DNA of 64,000 bases from Chitinophagales bacterium. Lineage in GTDB: Bacteria; Bacteroidota; Bacteroidia; Chitinophagales; Chitinophagaceae. Of the stretch, positions 24,705 through 35,200 are shown piece by piece; within the stretch, counting starts at the first letter, position 1; every line of letters starts with the position of its first letter. The stretch covers positions 1-64,000 of the forward strand of contig JAFLBM010000016.1 in the NCBI GenBank assembly GCA_017303455.1. Direction: 5' to 3'. A program made the translations under genes and the position numbers. The notes below the pieces were generated by a model. That model was given only the letters and a program-made list of their open reading frames with translations. It made no database searches and was not told the DNA's origin.

Positions 24705-25199
24705 TCAATTAACAACATCACACTCAATTTGATCATTAATCTGATTAATCCATGGCAAGTTTTTATTGTCAATCCAAGACGCATATAATTCGCTTACATT
24801 GTATAATTTGTTTGGAAATCGATTCTCCTCAGTGTATCTTACAAAATCTGATCTTGAAGAAAATGCTGTATCGAACTGTAACGTTAAGTCTATAATTACA
24901 AACCTCTCATAGGGAGAAAATAATAAAATCTTCCCGCTATAATAATTAATGGAGTCTACACTATGAGAAATATATGGCATGTCTACATGAGGATAGGTTG
25001 CTAAATTCCATGTACTCGATTTAAAATCGGCACTGATAAGCTCAATAGGTCTAATTACTGGAATTCGCCAAACATCGATATCGGCCTTAGAATCACAATA
25101 AAAATTATTAGTCCTTACGTTAGACCAACAGGATAAAACTATTATACTAATTAAAGTCAAAATAAATATCCCTACCACTATTTTACTATTATTTCCCAT
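24705..25199 (-). CDS. AT-rich putative lipoprotein
   Basis: 164 residues with an N-terminal hydrophobic stretch and a lipobox-like VLSC (Cys24), suggesting a lipid anchor. The rest is a small mixed domain with VWRIPVIRPIELISADF and GKILLFSPYERFVIIDLTLQ strands and no recognisable motif. Much more AT-rich than the host genes. It is boxed in by repeat elements on both sides and lies between two RAYT copies, so it has the look of a passenger gene. No function assigned; an orphan immunity-type or surface protein is one possibility. Confidence 0.68.
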   Translation of the reverse strand: MGNNSKIVVGIFILTLISIIVLSCWSNVRTNNFYCDSKADIDVWRIPVIRPIELISADFKSSTWNLATYPHVDMPYISHSVDSINYYSGKILLFSPYERFVIIDLTLQFDTAFSSRSDFVRYTEENRFPNKLYNVSELYASWIDNKNLPWINQINDQIECDVVN

Positions 25200-25269
25200 G
25201 AAGACCTTGTTTGCATATTTGTATTAGCACCACTTGCAGTATGTATTGCATCTAAATAATCCGCCTGTT

Positions 25270-25296
25270 GCCGTGGTTCGTGTCCCCACGAACCAC
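25270..25296 (+). repeat. REP palindrome at 3' side of RAYT B
   Basis: Arms GTGGTTCGTG (25273-25282) and CACGAACCAC (25287-25296) around TCCC, preceded by GCC; it ends 2 bp before the transposase stop codon, exactly as in unit A. Confidence 0.93.
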
Positions 25297-25298
25297 TT

Positions 25299-25853
25299 TT
25301 AAATCACCTCCCACAAATCCTTTAAAAACGAAAAATTTTTTTCATTCAATTCGTAATACCCCGCCGACGAATACCTGTACTCACATGGATCTTTTGCCAA
25401 CTGCCAATGTTCCGCCAACGGGTTATTATGAATATACTTCAGTTTTTGTAAAGCCACGTCCCGGCTGTACAAATGTACGGCCAGTGAATCCCGCTGCCAG
25501 AACTCATGCTTTTTATTGGCTGCATCCACTTTATACAAACCCAGCTTCCCTTCCTGGCGGAGCATTTTCCCAAACACATGAGCCGTATGCTTGAGAAACG
25601 AACCTTGTGCTGTTTCTTTACCGTTCAATGCATTTGTTTTCCATATTAAATGAATATGATTCGGCATAATAACAAATGCATACACATCAATTTTCCCGGC
25701 TTTGCTTAAATAGTCCAGTGAACTGATAACAACGTCCTTGTACCTGTCTTCCCATAACAAGTGCTGCCATTGATGGATCGTGGCGGTCCAGAAGAAGACT
25801 TCACCGATCTCCATGTATGATTTTCGCTTACAGGCAAAGGGATCGTCCGGCAT
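25299..25853 (-). CDS. REP-associated tyrosine transposase (RAYT), copy B
   Basis: 184 residues with the same motifs as copy A: His66/His68 in MPNHIHLIW, Tyr140 in KLKYIHNNP, and the EYRYSSAGYY signature. It differs only near the C-terminus (NFSFLKD). Both copies look intact and could be active. By analogy with enterobacterial TnpA-REP the protein should nick REP hairpins in single-stranded DNA; that is family knowledge, not shown here. Confidence 0.93.
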   Translation of the reverse strand: MPDDPFACKRKSYMEIGEVFFWTATIHQWQHLLWEDRYKDVVISSLDYLSKAGKIDVYAFVIMPNHIHLIWKTNALNGKETAQGSFLKHTAHVFGKMLRQEGKLGLYKVDAANKKHEFWQRDSLAVHLYSRDVALQKLKYIHNNPLAEHWQLAKDPCEYRYSSAGYYELNEKNFSFLKDLWEVI

Positions 25854-25870
25854 TCCTAAAATTAATAATT

Positions 25871-25894
25871 CCGGTTCGTGAAGACAGGAACCGG
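25871..25894 (-). repeat. REP-like palindrome upstream of RAYT B
   Basis: CCGGTTC and GAACCGG around the same 10-nt centre as at 24159-24182. On the minus strand it is in the same orientation as the gene, while the 3' REP is inverted relative to it, so each transposase gene sits between two oppositely oriented REPs. Confidence 0.78.
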
Positions 25895-26037
25895 GGCTTC
25901 TTTTTTGGCCCGTACACCAACCAAAGCAGAGGGTTCCTGTATAAAAAATGCGAGGCTACCTGCCCCGCATTTTTATGATACAAAGCAACTCTTTTCTTAC
26001 TGGTTTCTTTGTTCATCGTTCCTGACCCGTCACCCGA

Positions 26038-26102
26038 TATCGTGGTTCCTGTGCCGTGGTTCGTGTCCTTCGTGTGCCGTGGTTCGTGTCCTCACGAACC
26101 AC
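26038..26102 (+). repeat. REP array with three half-sites
   Basis: Half-sites GTGGTTCCTG (26042), GTGGTTCGTG (26056) and GTGGTTCGTG (26079), the last closed by loop TCCT and CACGAACCAC (26093-26102). It lies 5 bp downstream of the stop of the minus-strand gene that follows, where its hairpin could act as a transcript end or mRNA stabiliser. Confidence 0.9.
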
Positions 26103-26107
26103 ACTAC

Positions 26108-28219
26108 TTATTTCTCCTGCTCTTTCTTCTTCATCGCTTCATTCTCCGCTGCAAGCTGATCCACTTTTTTATTCAGCTCAATCAAATGCAGCGTCAGCTC
26201 TTCGATCTTCTTCAATAACAGCGCCTGGTTATCACCCAGGTCGATCCCTTCTTTTTCCACTTCGGCTGCCGATGGCACGCCCGGTAAATGCTGGTGTTGT
26301 TGAATGAACAGTTCAATCTCCCGCAACGAAGGAAGTTTATATTTTTTATCAAACACATAATCCGGCCATGTGGACGATTGTAGCTTAACCCTCACTTTTT
26401 CAGCAATAATATTACCGGCTACCGCAAATTTATACCCAGAAGGATAAGTTGTAATAGTGCCTAAAGCAACGGTGCCATCCGCATTAACGACAAGGGAATT
26501 ATTTAATCTCGTGGAACCGTTTACATCTAATTTATAACCCGCATCTGTTGTAGTACCCAGCAACATATTGCCATTAGTACCCTTGATCAGACCTAAAACC
26601 GAACTGCTAAGTGGAGAATAAAATTCGATATTCCCATTCCAGAATGGAGCAAGCCGCAAATCATTATTCCCATATATAGTTAACCTTGATAGATCTTGTG
26701 CAATGGAGCTCTTAAGCACATCGGTCGGTCCGACCCCAAAACTCAGAACGGCATTACTGGCAGCAGTAGTCCTGTTTTGAATATGTATTCCAACATTCCC
26801 TGCTGTACTATTATTAGTACCAACAACCTGGAGTGAATAGCCGGCACTTTCCCCAAGCCAGGATGTCGGGCTGCTTCCAACAAGTAAAGTGGAATTAACC
26901 CGGCCTGTTCCATTTACATCCAGTTTATAATCTGATACGGCTGTTGTACCGATATTTAGATTTCCGGAAAGATAATTTTTCGCCGCTCCTTCCTGGTAAA
27001 TACCATAAGTACCGGAACCGGAGGTTTTAATATACACACCATAGTTCTTATTACCTGCCGCAGCCTGGTTATCAAAATAGCCCGCATAAGTTGTTCCCAG
27101 GGTGCCGCTACCGGCTGAGGTGGCAATACCCCTTACACCCATGGCAATACCGGGACCGCCAACCTCTGCCTGCATGGCATGACCATCGATGCCGATGGCC
27201 TCATTGTAAACCGTAGTGGCTTTTCCAACCACACCATAAGCATACTTAGACAGGTTTTGTTTTACATCAAAATAAACCCCATAAAGTTTTTCGTCACCGT
27301 TATTAGAGGTCAGGAAGTCTCCATAGATCCCGTACTGCGAACCATTAGCGCCACCGGCAGAACCACCACTATTCAAATAAATACCATAAGGCCGGTCGGC
27401 ACTGGTACCCATCAATTTCAAATTCATCACCCCGCTGGTAGTGGTAGTATTAACGGAAGTAATACCATTTGCATCCACCTTAAACTGGTTGGCTACAGAA
27501 AATAAAGTGGAAGGTGTATTAGTACCAATCCCCACTTTACCATCATTCAAATTAATAACAGCTTCATAACCCGTACCAGCTTTAGTATGCCCGATCTCTC
27601 CAACACCGGTTTGATTGTTAGTACTTAAATGAATATTATTCTGGAACGATCCGCCTACATAAAGGCGTGCACTCCCCACTGAATTATCCAGCATGGTATA
27701 AAAACGATACGAGCTGCCCACCGAACCGGTCTGGTTACCAAAAGCCGTTGTCTTCTGGTTTTGTGTGATGATACCGGTATTCCCGCTGCCATCTTTAATA
27801 CTCAATGTATTTAAGGCAGTGATATTACCATTCACATCCAGTTTGGTGGAAGGTGATGAGGTGCCGATCCCCACATTCCCGCTGCTGTTGATCACCAGCC
27901 TGTCCGCATTGGCATTGCTGTCCACGAAGCGCAGCAGGCCCGCTGAATTGGAATTGATAAAATACGTACGGCCCGTGCTGGCCGTAGTATTGGCTAAGTA
28001 CAGGCTCGGGCTGCTGAACCCGCTGTTGCCGGTATTAAAACTTTTGATAGAACCACCGGTATATATCTTATGAAGCGGCGTGGCAATGGTACTGGAGCCC
28101 AGGTAAGCCGGGTTGGCCGAACTCGCCGCCGGGAACGAGTTATTGTTATTGGCGGTTTGCCCGTTGACGGCCATACCTGTTAACGAAAGCAGGCTGAAAA
28201 AGAATAATGGTAAACGCAT
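26108..28219 (-). CDS. tail-fibre-like secreted surface protein
   Basis: 703 residues with a signal peptide (1-20). The body is low-complexity Asn/Gly/Ser/Thr-rich beta repeats of phage-fibre type: NVGIGTSSPSTKLDVNGNIT, KVGIGTNTPSTLF and YKLDVNGSTRLNNSLVVN recur along the chain. The C-terminal ~90 residues have the conserved Bacteroidota end of such proteins (YVFDKKYKLPSLREIELFIQ, then HLPGVPSAAEVEKEGIDLGD) and a coiled coil (LLKKIEELTLHLIELNKKVD). It lacks a clear peptidase-S74 intramolecular chaperone triad that I can point to. It probably forms trimeric surface fibres, perhaps adhesins. It is flanked by REP arrays on both sides. Confidence 0.78.
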   Translation of the reverse strand: MRLPLFFFSLLSLTGMAVNGQTANNNNSFPAASSANPAYLGSSTIATPLHKIYTGGSIKSFNTGNSGFSSPSLYLANTTASTGRTYFINSNSAGLLRFVDSNANADRLVINSSGNVGIGTSSPSTKLDVNGNITALNTLSIKDGSGNTGIITQNQKTTAFGNQTGSVGSSYRFYTMLDNSVGSARLYVGGSFQNNIHLSTNNQTGVGEIGHTKAGTGYEAVINLNDGKVGIGTNTPSTLFSVANQFKVDANGITSVNTTTTSGVMNLKLMGTSADRPYGIYLNSGGSAGGANGSQYGIYGDFLTSNNGDEKLYGVYFDVKQNLSKYAYGVVGKATTVYNEAIGIDGHAMQAEVGGPGIAMGVRGIATSAGSGTLGTTYAGYFDNQAAAGNKNYGVYIKTSGSGTYGIYQEGAAKNYLSGNLNIGTTAVSDYKLDVNGTGRVNSTLLVGSSPTSWLGESAGYSLQVVGTNNSTAGNVGIHIQNRTTAASNAVLSFGVGPTDVLKSSIAQDLSRLTIYGNNDLRLAPFWNGNIEFYSPLSSSVLGLIKGTNGNMLLGTTTDAGYKLDVNGSTRLNNSLVVNADGTVALGTITTYPSGYKFAVAGNIIAEKVRVKLQSSTWPDYVFDKKYKLPSLREIELFIQQHQHLPGVPSAAEVEKEGIDLGDNQALLLKKIEELTLHLIELNKKVDQLAAENEAMKKKEQEK

Positions 28220-28232
28220 ATGTTTAAATTTA

Positions 28233-28509
28233 GAATTCAGGTTTATATTATTGTATCATTTTATGTCTGTGCCGTGGTTCGTGTGCCGTGGTTCGTGTCC
28301 TCACGAACCACATCAATTAAATCTCATCCTACTTTTTCTAACCAGAGTCTCCCCATGCCGTGGTTCGTGTCCCCACGAACCACATTAATTGCACTCCGGG
28401 CCTGGTTGTTTTCTTATCTTATTTTATTTATCCCGTTCATCTATCTCCCAGAGTCCCCGCTGGTTTTCCTTTACTACTAACCGCTGCCGGGAGACTCTGG
28501 GCAGGAAAA
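28233..28509 (+). repeat. composite repeat block, first tandem copy
   Basis: Begins GAATTCAGGTTTATA, then REP array (half-sites 28274 and 28288, right arm 28302-28311), linker ATTAAATCTCATC, REP palindrome 28360-28383, linker ATTGCACTCCGGGCC, T-rich leader, and intact R3 element 28447-28501. The adjoining block repeats the same order. No gene lies in 28220-28818. Confidence 0.88.
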
Positions 28510-28810
28510 GAATTCAGGTTTATAGGTTGTATCATTTTATGTCTGTGCCGTGGTTCGTGCGCCGTGGTTCGTGTGCCGTGGTTCGTGTCCTCACGAACCA
28601 CATTAATTAAATCTCATCCTACTTTGTTCTGCCCGAACTCTCATAACCCCATGCCGTGGTTCCTGTCCCCACGAATCACATTAATTGCACGCCGGGCCTG
28701 GTTGTTTTCTTATCTTATCCTTTTTTATTTATTCCGTTTTCTATCTCCCAGAGTCCCCGCTGGTTTTCCTTTACTACGAACCGCTGCCGGGAGATAGATG
28801 AACAGGAAAA
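28510..28810 (+). repeat. composite repeat block, second tandem copy
   Basis: Starts again at GAATTCAGGTTTATA. It contains a REP array with three half-sites (28550, 28564, 28578; right arm 28592-28601), the linker, a variant REP (28656-28679, GTGGTTCCTG/CACGAATCAC), and R3 with a lost right arm. The extra half-site and longer leader make it about 25 bp longer than the first copy. Confidence 0.86.
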
Positions 28811-28818
28811 AAACAGTA

Positions 28819-29271
28819 CTAACGACTAATGGTATTCTTAAAATTATTAAAAACAAATTTTCTATTAACTAATAATAATATAACGCCTAATAACGAATAT
28901 GAGAAATACTCCTTTATTATTCTTACACGATATTTATCGTTATTTAAGTGCCCGGTTATAAAATCAAAATAAAAGTAGGCAGCAATCAATAGCAAAATAA
29001 TTCCGAAGCCTGTTAAAAAATAAAGCTGATTTATATATCTTTTTTTACGATTCAAGAGCCATGAAATGATTGAGTTAAATACCAACAATAAAATTGATGA
29101 CAGAAGCATAACTGGCAGACCAACAAATACAAAAGTCTGTACTAAAAAAACACTAATACTATAGTTAGTAAAATCAATACCATTATTTGCCAGAAAGTAT
29201 GACAGTATAATCATTATAGCTATGTAGTAGCAATATGATATAAACGAAACGAAAAGAATTTTTTTTACCAT
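28819..29271 (-). CDS. four-helix membrane protein, candidate RHS immunity protein
   Basis: 150 residues with about four transmembrane helices (at roughly 4-28, 40-68, 82-102, 125-140), short loops and basic ends; no known domain recognised. It starts 2 bp after the stop of the giant RHS gene, which implies translational coupling, and is as AT-rich as the RHS C-terminal tip rather than the RHS body. Small genes in this position next to an RHS tip usually encode the cognate immunity protein. An integral membrane immunity protein would fit a toxin acting on or through the inner membrane. The immunity role is inference from position and composition. Confidence 0.72.
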   Translation of the reverse strand: MVKKILFVSFISYCYYIAIMIILSYFLANNGIDFTNYSISVFLVQTFVFVGLPVMLLSSILLLVFNSIISWLLNRKKRYINQLYFLTGFGIILLLIAAYFYFDFITGHLNNDKYRVRIIKEYFSYSLLGVILLLVNRKFVFNNFKNTISR

Positions 29272-29273
29272 AA

Positions 29274-32200
29274 CTAATTTTCCGATTCTATTGTTAGTTT
29301 ATGTTCGACTTCTTCATCCCAACTTAATCTTTTGGAAACTGGCTTATTAGGAAGTGTAGCGCTACCTCCATGACTATTTACATATTCAAAAATTCTGTAA
29401 AACATCTTTGTCCATACAGCATGCGCTACCTTATAAACTTCCTCAGATCCCCCCCCTGCCATCCTAGTAAGTTTATCTGTAACTCTGTCAATGGCTCTAC
29501 TGTAAAAGGTTGCACCACTGCTAGTTTTCGTTACCCCAAACTGTCTTGTTCCCGAAACTGGATGCCCCCAGTCCCCTCCTGGTGTGCGCATAGTAGAAAA
29601 AGTCCAATATGAACCTTCTTCTCCTGTGTAATATGAAGATGTTAAAACTGATGCATCATCCCAATTACCAGGGATAAAAAAGTTACTTTCATCAAAGGAC
29701 ATTACAGATCCTACAGGATTCTCAGAATTCCATATTTCACTATCTGTTGAATTATATCCAGAAAACTCGGTAGTACTTGGCAAGAAATAATCAAGATTTT
29801 TTCTTATAAATCCAAAAAGCTCCTTATGATCATTTATCCCTTCTGGCATTTTCTGGATGTCAATAGAATAAAAATCAAAATTTGTTGGATCGTTGTCTGC
29901 TTTCTCAATTGGTACAACTCTTGAAAGACCATGCCCTGACCTAGAATGGACTTCCTCCATTACTTCCTCAGGAACCCTATAATTTAAAAGGTCAAGCCAA
30001 GGAGTAATTTCCTTATTAAATATAGGGCTATTGGGAGCCGCATGACCTAATTTAACTCCTTGTAGGTCATTTATTACTTTTTTTGTATTAACATCTAATG
30101 GTTCTAATCCATCTAAATCTATTGCTCTTAGGGGGGTATTACCAGCAAACTGATACGGCGTATACCATGGATAAGAATCAGTAAGGGGATCAACACTCAA
30201 AAACTTCCCAATCGCCGGGTTATAAATTCTGAATCCATAATCATACGCCGTCAGGCTATGCATATCCTTATCCCGTTCCTTCCCGTTAAACCCATATCGT
30301 CCTTCACTGCCAAACTTCCGGCCCGGCATATCTAAGCCAAACGGGTAATAATCCGTTGCCATCACTACATCCGTTGTGTAATAATGCAGCAGCCCCGTAC
30401 TGCCATTCTGCACCTGTATCTTTTTATCCGTGATGCTGACCAGCACATTCCCCAAATGGTTGCTCAGTTCATAACTCTTTTCTCCCCGGGTAAAAGTCCG
30501 GATAAAGGCCTTGCCGTATCCTGCTTCCAGGTTGATATCCGTTACCGCCACGGTCAGCTTATTAACGATCCCCACCCGGCTGCTGCCATAAATATGCAGC
30601 TCGGTTTGCTCAATGGCCCCGGCCAGCGGTTTTTCATAAATACTCATCACGTTGCCACTGGCATCCCGCACATAGATCGTGGTGCGCCCCACACCGGTCG
30701 GCGGGTTGGTAATTGTTTTGGTAATACGGTTGCCCGCAGCATCATAGGTATAGGCAATGCCCATGCCGTTGGATTTGGTAATACTGCTTATTTTCCCGTA
30801 CACCGTCCAGCTGATATTGGTGATCCCTTCCGCCACATCTTTTTTCAGGTTGCCAATGGCATCATAGGTATAATTGTCCGGGTCGGTTTGTGTATCAATA
30901 TCCTCTGCATAGTAGCTGCTGTAAGCCGGGTTATCCGTTACCTGTCTTAACTGGTTCTTATTGGCATAATAGGTATAAGTAAGATTATCCATTTCCTGCT
31001 GCTTGCCGGCAATGGCAGGAGAACCTTTGCGGTTATACGTTAAGATATTTCCGTTCGGATCATAGGTCACCGCTTCTGCATAGTCATTTATGCTGAGCGG
31101 CTGCCAGCTGTTATTGCTTTGCAGGCCGCTGAATACATTCATGCTGCGGATACGGTTCAACTGGTCGTACCGGTAATTATAAAACAGCGGCAGTGCATTG
31201 GTGCTGGCGGCCGGTGCTTTCAGCAACCCGGCATTGTTCACACTCATGGCACCAATGTTTCCATTGTATAAAGACACAAAGGCCGGGTTATTGGGTCTTG
31301 CAAAAGCCGCCCCGCCCCCGCCAAGGGAAACCTGCACGCCAACAGGCTTATAATCCATGGCCGCCTGAGACAGGTTGCTGTTACCATCATCAAAATAATG
31401 AAGTGCAAAACCATAGATATCCCTGGCTACTTTGCTGTTGCTGCCGCCGATGAATCCGTCAGCCCCCATATCGGCCGATCCATCTCCCACCGTAGTTCCG
31501 TTCACACCTTTCAGCCAGCCCTGTATCGTATAGGCATAATCAATACCCTGCACCTGCTGCTGCCCCAGCACGGTACGGCTCAGCGGCCCGTATTTATAAT
31601 ACTGGTAAGCAGCCTCCCGTTCCCATTCTATTTTATCCCGGCTGGTCCAGGCTTGTGTAAGTTTATTCTCGGCATCGTACTCATATTTGTGGAAGAACTT
31701 ATCAGCATTGCGTACCCACTGGCCGGATCCTTCATCAAAATAATCCGGCTGGTAACTCACCATATTCACTTTACCACTGATAAGGTCATAGTTATAAGTG
31801 ATCCGCTTGAAGGTATTATTGGTGGATGCCATTTCGGTGATGCCGGAATAATCCTGCAACAGGGTATCCACGTTGCCATGTATATCATACGTATAGATGG
31901 TGCCGGTATAATACGGCGGTGGCTGCGGGTCATTGGCGAATTTCCGGAAAGCCGTATAGCTGACCCGGTTGCGCAGGTTCTGCTGGTGGATCAGCGGGCG
32001 GCGGTTGGGTTCAAACTCCACATCATAGCCGGTAATGGTGATCTCCTCGCGGGTATTACCCTGGTTCATGATCCAGTCATGCAGCGCTGCCTCATTTTGG
32101 CTGATCACTTGCGTCATCGAAGTGTTTTGGGGTTTTTGTCCCACTTCAATAATACGGCCCAGTGCATCATAACGGGTATAACTGTATTTGTTATCGAGTG

Positions 32201-35200
32201 CCTGCTGAGCATTCTGGCTCACAGCAAGACGGCCCAGTTTATCATACCAGAACTTGGACCATTGCAGGTCGGTGCTGGCATCCGGCGATTTTTGTGCGAC
32301 TACTGCCCCAAGACTGTTGTAACGGTACTGGGTTACATATTCATGCGGCCGCTGGATATAGGTATCAGTGATCCTTGCAGCTTTAACACTGTTGGTAAAT
32401 GCTTCAGTGAAATCAGGCCTTACTCCTTTCGGCGGCACTGTTTTCACTAAGCTGCCCGCCATATCATAATAATACAGCGTGTAATGGTATTCTTTATTCG
32501 TATAAGTAACCGTGAAGCTCTCACTGTTTTTGGCAGCCATACATTTTTCCCGGTATAGCTGTTCAAAATTGGCCTGCAGGGTCAGCAACTGCTGCTGGTA
32601 CACCTGCTGCCCGAGTTGTATTGCCATGATGCGAACCCGGTGACAGGCTGTATCCACCATAAAAATTCCTGTTGTATCATTTAGCGGCACATTGTTGCGG
32701 CAGATAACAGTTTGCGGTCCGGCCCCGCCACCACCAGGTTCCAGCAGGGTTTCAAAAACATCTCCCACCGCACTTTCAAAATTGGGATCGAACGTGATAC
32801 TGTTGGACGCAATATATTGAGCCGGTGTATTACCACTGCGGCTGGTTACCACCAGGTCGGTAACACCTGCACCCGGGCTGTTCAGCGGGTTGCAATTTGC
32901 CGCCGCAGCAGCCTGTGCATATTCCAGCCAGTTATACTGGAAGCCGGTACGGAAATTCAGGAACCGGCTGTATAGAATATTCTGTTCAATTTGTGCCGGG
33001 CTCAGGTTAGCCGCCGTAAAATGAGGGCCGGCATTATACGGTGTGGCAAAAATTGTTTTGAACTCAGCAGTATACAGTGCCATGGAATCACAGGTCAGGC
33101 ATTTGGCAGGAACATAACCGCATTTCAGGAAAGCTGGTAAAGGTTGCGGGGATGAAAGCGTATACGGAACAAAAACAGTGTAACAGGTATCCGGAACAGG
33201 GCAGGCTGCTGTAGTGGTGCAGGAAGTACATACATTCAAAACCCCTCCGCAGGCTGTATAATACAAAGCCGATATATCATACCAGTTTAAACTGGCCTGG
33301 TACCAGCTGTTGTAAAAGCTCACAAAATCAGTCTCGCAATTGGATTGTGTATTGATCAGGTTGCCGTACGTATCATAAAAACAGGAAATAAGATAGGTCC
33401 ATTCCGCACAATCGGCCGGTTCACCTGCCAGGCCATCAGCCAGTTTTTCAGCCCTTACTTTTTTCAATGCACATACAGTAACACAGGGAGCTGGATCATA
33501 ACAGGAAACCGTAACATTTTCCAGGATGCTGTCGCATACCTGCTGCTGGTAACTGCTGCAGTTCAGCAAAGCTGCATGCAATACGCTGGTTAATGTATCC
33601 AGGTTATACAGTTGCAGGTAATCGTTGATAGAACTGAGATCATTGGGATTATAACTGGCAGCAAGGGCCTGTGTTTTTATCGTGCTGAAACCGGCACAGG
33701 CACAGGAATCAACCACGGTTGTATACTCCTGCGTGAACACCGGATTTTTGCCATAGGGTTTGGGAAACTCGATCACATAAGGATTACAATAATAATCTTT
33801 CGGGGGATTGATATTGTGAGTGGCAAATACCTGGTTGATCACTTCTTCAAAACTCCGGGGTGAACCATCCGCCGGGCTGGAAGGTTTTACCGTGGAAGAA
33901 CCATACGGGTTGGATGCATCACTTCCTTTCACACATACCAGTTGCATGGCAGTGGTAATTTCATCCAGGATCTGGTCACGCAGGGTTGTGTTGGTCATAT
34001 TGGCCAGTGTGCCGCATTGCAATAAAGAACGTTTCCATTGTTCAATATAACTGCTGCAGCGGTCACTGTAGGTTTGTGCCGTACTGTTGGCGGGAAAACC
34101 AGAAGGCAATGTGGGTGTACCTCCCACCGTAGCCGGTAACCAGGTCCATCCGTTTTGCTGGGCGGTTTGATGCGTGGTTCCAAAACGCAGTTGAAAACCC
34201 TGTGTAATAAGAGTCGCATCATCTGCCAGCGGCTGTTGGGCAACAATAAAAGTATTCAGCTGGTTATCTCTTGCTGCTGCATAGAGGGTGCGGAAATTTT
34301 GCCAGAGCTGGTTCAGGTCAGCCGTACTGCTTACATCTGCAAAGGGAGGTATTTTTACAATTTGTCCGAGTCCGTTTAAAGAATTACTGAAACAGGTCGC
34401 CGGGTTCACTGCATTCTGGCATCGCAGTTGTCCGCGGGCAATCTGCCACAGGCTCAGGTTGCTGCCGGCATAATTATTCGTGATCCAGCCGGTCATATCT
34501 GTTTTATACTGGGCTGGTATACCGGCAACCGTGTACAAGGGATCAGTAATGGTTCCGTTACTCGTCATGATATAACCATTGGAAGAAGCAAGAGCATAAG
34601 TGCCGGTATTTTGAAAACTGCTGATCCAGTTATAGACATTGGCGGGTGCCAGTACATTCTCTGCATACTGCAATCTTGGATATTCCGGGTGATACGGTAA
34701 CAACGAATTGGCCCAGTCATATACAAACTGGCTGGCAAAATCACCTGCTGCAGTGTTATTGAGCAATGTCAGCGTACCATCCGGGTGTATCTGCAGATCT
34801 TTATTACCCAGTTGGTCCCTGTAAAAATCAAACTGGCCATTGGCCGCTTTGGGCTTTTTATAATAAGGTTGTATGGATGCATTAAAAGCTGTGGAAAAAA
34901 TATTGTACTTGTTGAACATCGATACACCGGCCGGTACATTGGGTGCTGTTTCCGTGGCGTATTGTCCGCCATAGGGCATCATATCCGCCAACATCAGTTG
35001 CCGTTTGGAACTGGTGACCGGTGAAGTCGTATTACAAATATTGTTGCAGGCTTCATTGGCGGTATTGAAAGCGGCCGTTATCTGTTGCTCCACAACAGCC
35101 GGGATATTGGTTGCATTGGGCGCATAGCCTAAGGAAGCGAGGTAACTGGTACGAAAATCATTGAAAGTGCCAAGCTCTTCCTGGCATCGTTCGCAGGCCG

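Larger units (their letters stand above)
25273..25901 (-). mobile_element. RAYT-REP unit B
   Basis: Second copy of the 629-bp unit (offset 1712 bp from unit A) with the transposase gene, 3' REP and 5' REP-like palindrome in identical positions. To the right, sequence diverges after GGGGCTTCT. The near-identity outside the last ~50 bp shows recent duplication or gene conversion. Confidence 0.88.

Noticed and set aside
24105..24712. Overlapping plus-strand frames rich in WFVSPRTT and RGSCP
   Set aside because: WFVSPRTT is simply the translated REP palindrome; three overlapping frames show the same pattern and none has a credible start or domain.
23561..25901. Composite transposon formed by the two RAYT units carrying the lipoprotein gene
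   Set aside because: RAYTs do not move by paired cut-and-paste ends, and there are no target duplications or matching outer ends; the arrangement is better explained by duplication.
28220..28797. Plus-strand frames across the composite repeat blocks
   Set aside because: Fully made of REP and R3 sequence; the same peptides appear wherever the repeats lie.
30384..30950. 188-codon plus-strand frame antisense to the RHS core
   Set aside because: Shadow frame of the RHS core; no signal, start context or family resemblance.
31398..32450. 350-codon plus-strand frame antisense to the RHS gene
   Set aside because: It lies wholly opposite the YD-repeat core, which has clear protein repeats; the antisense translation is low-complexity and His/Ile-rich without a domain.
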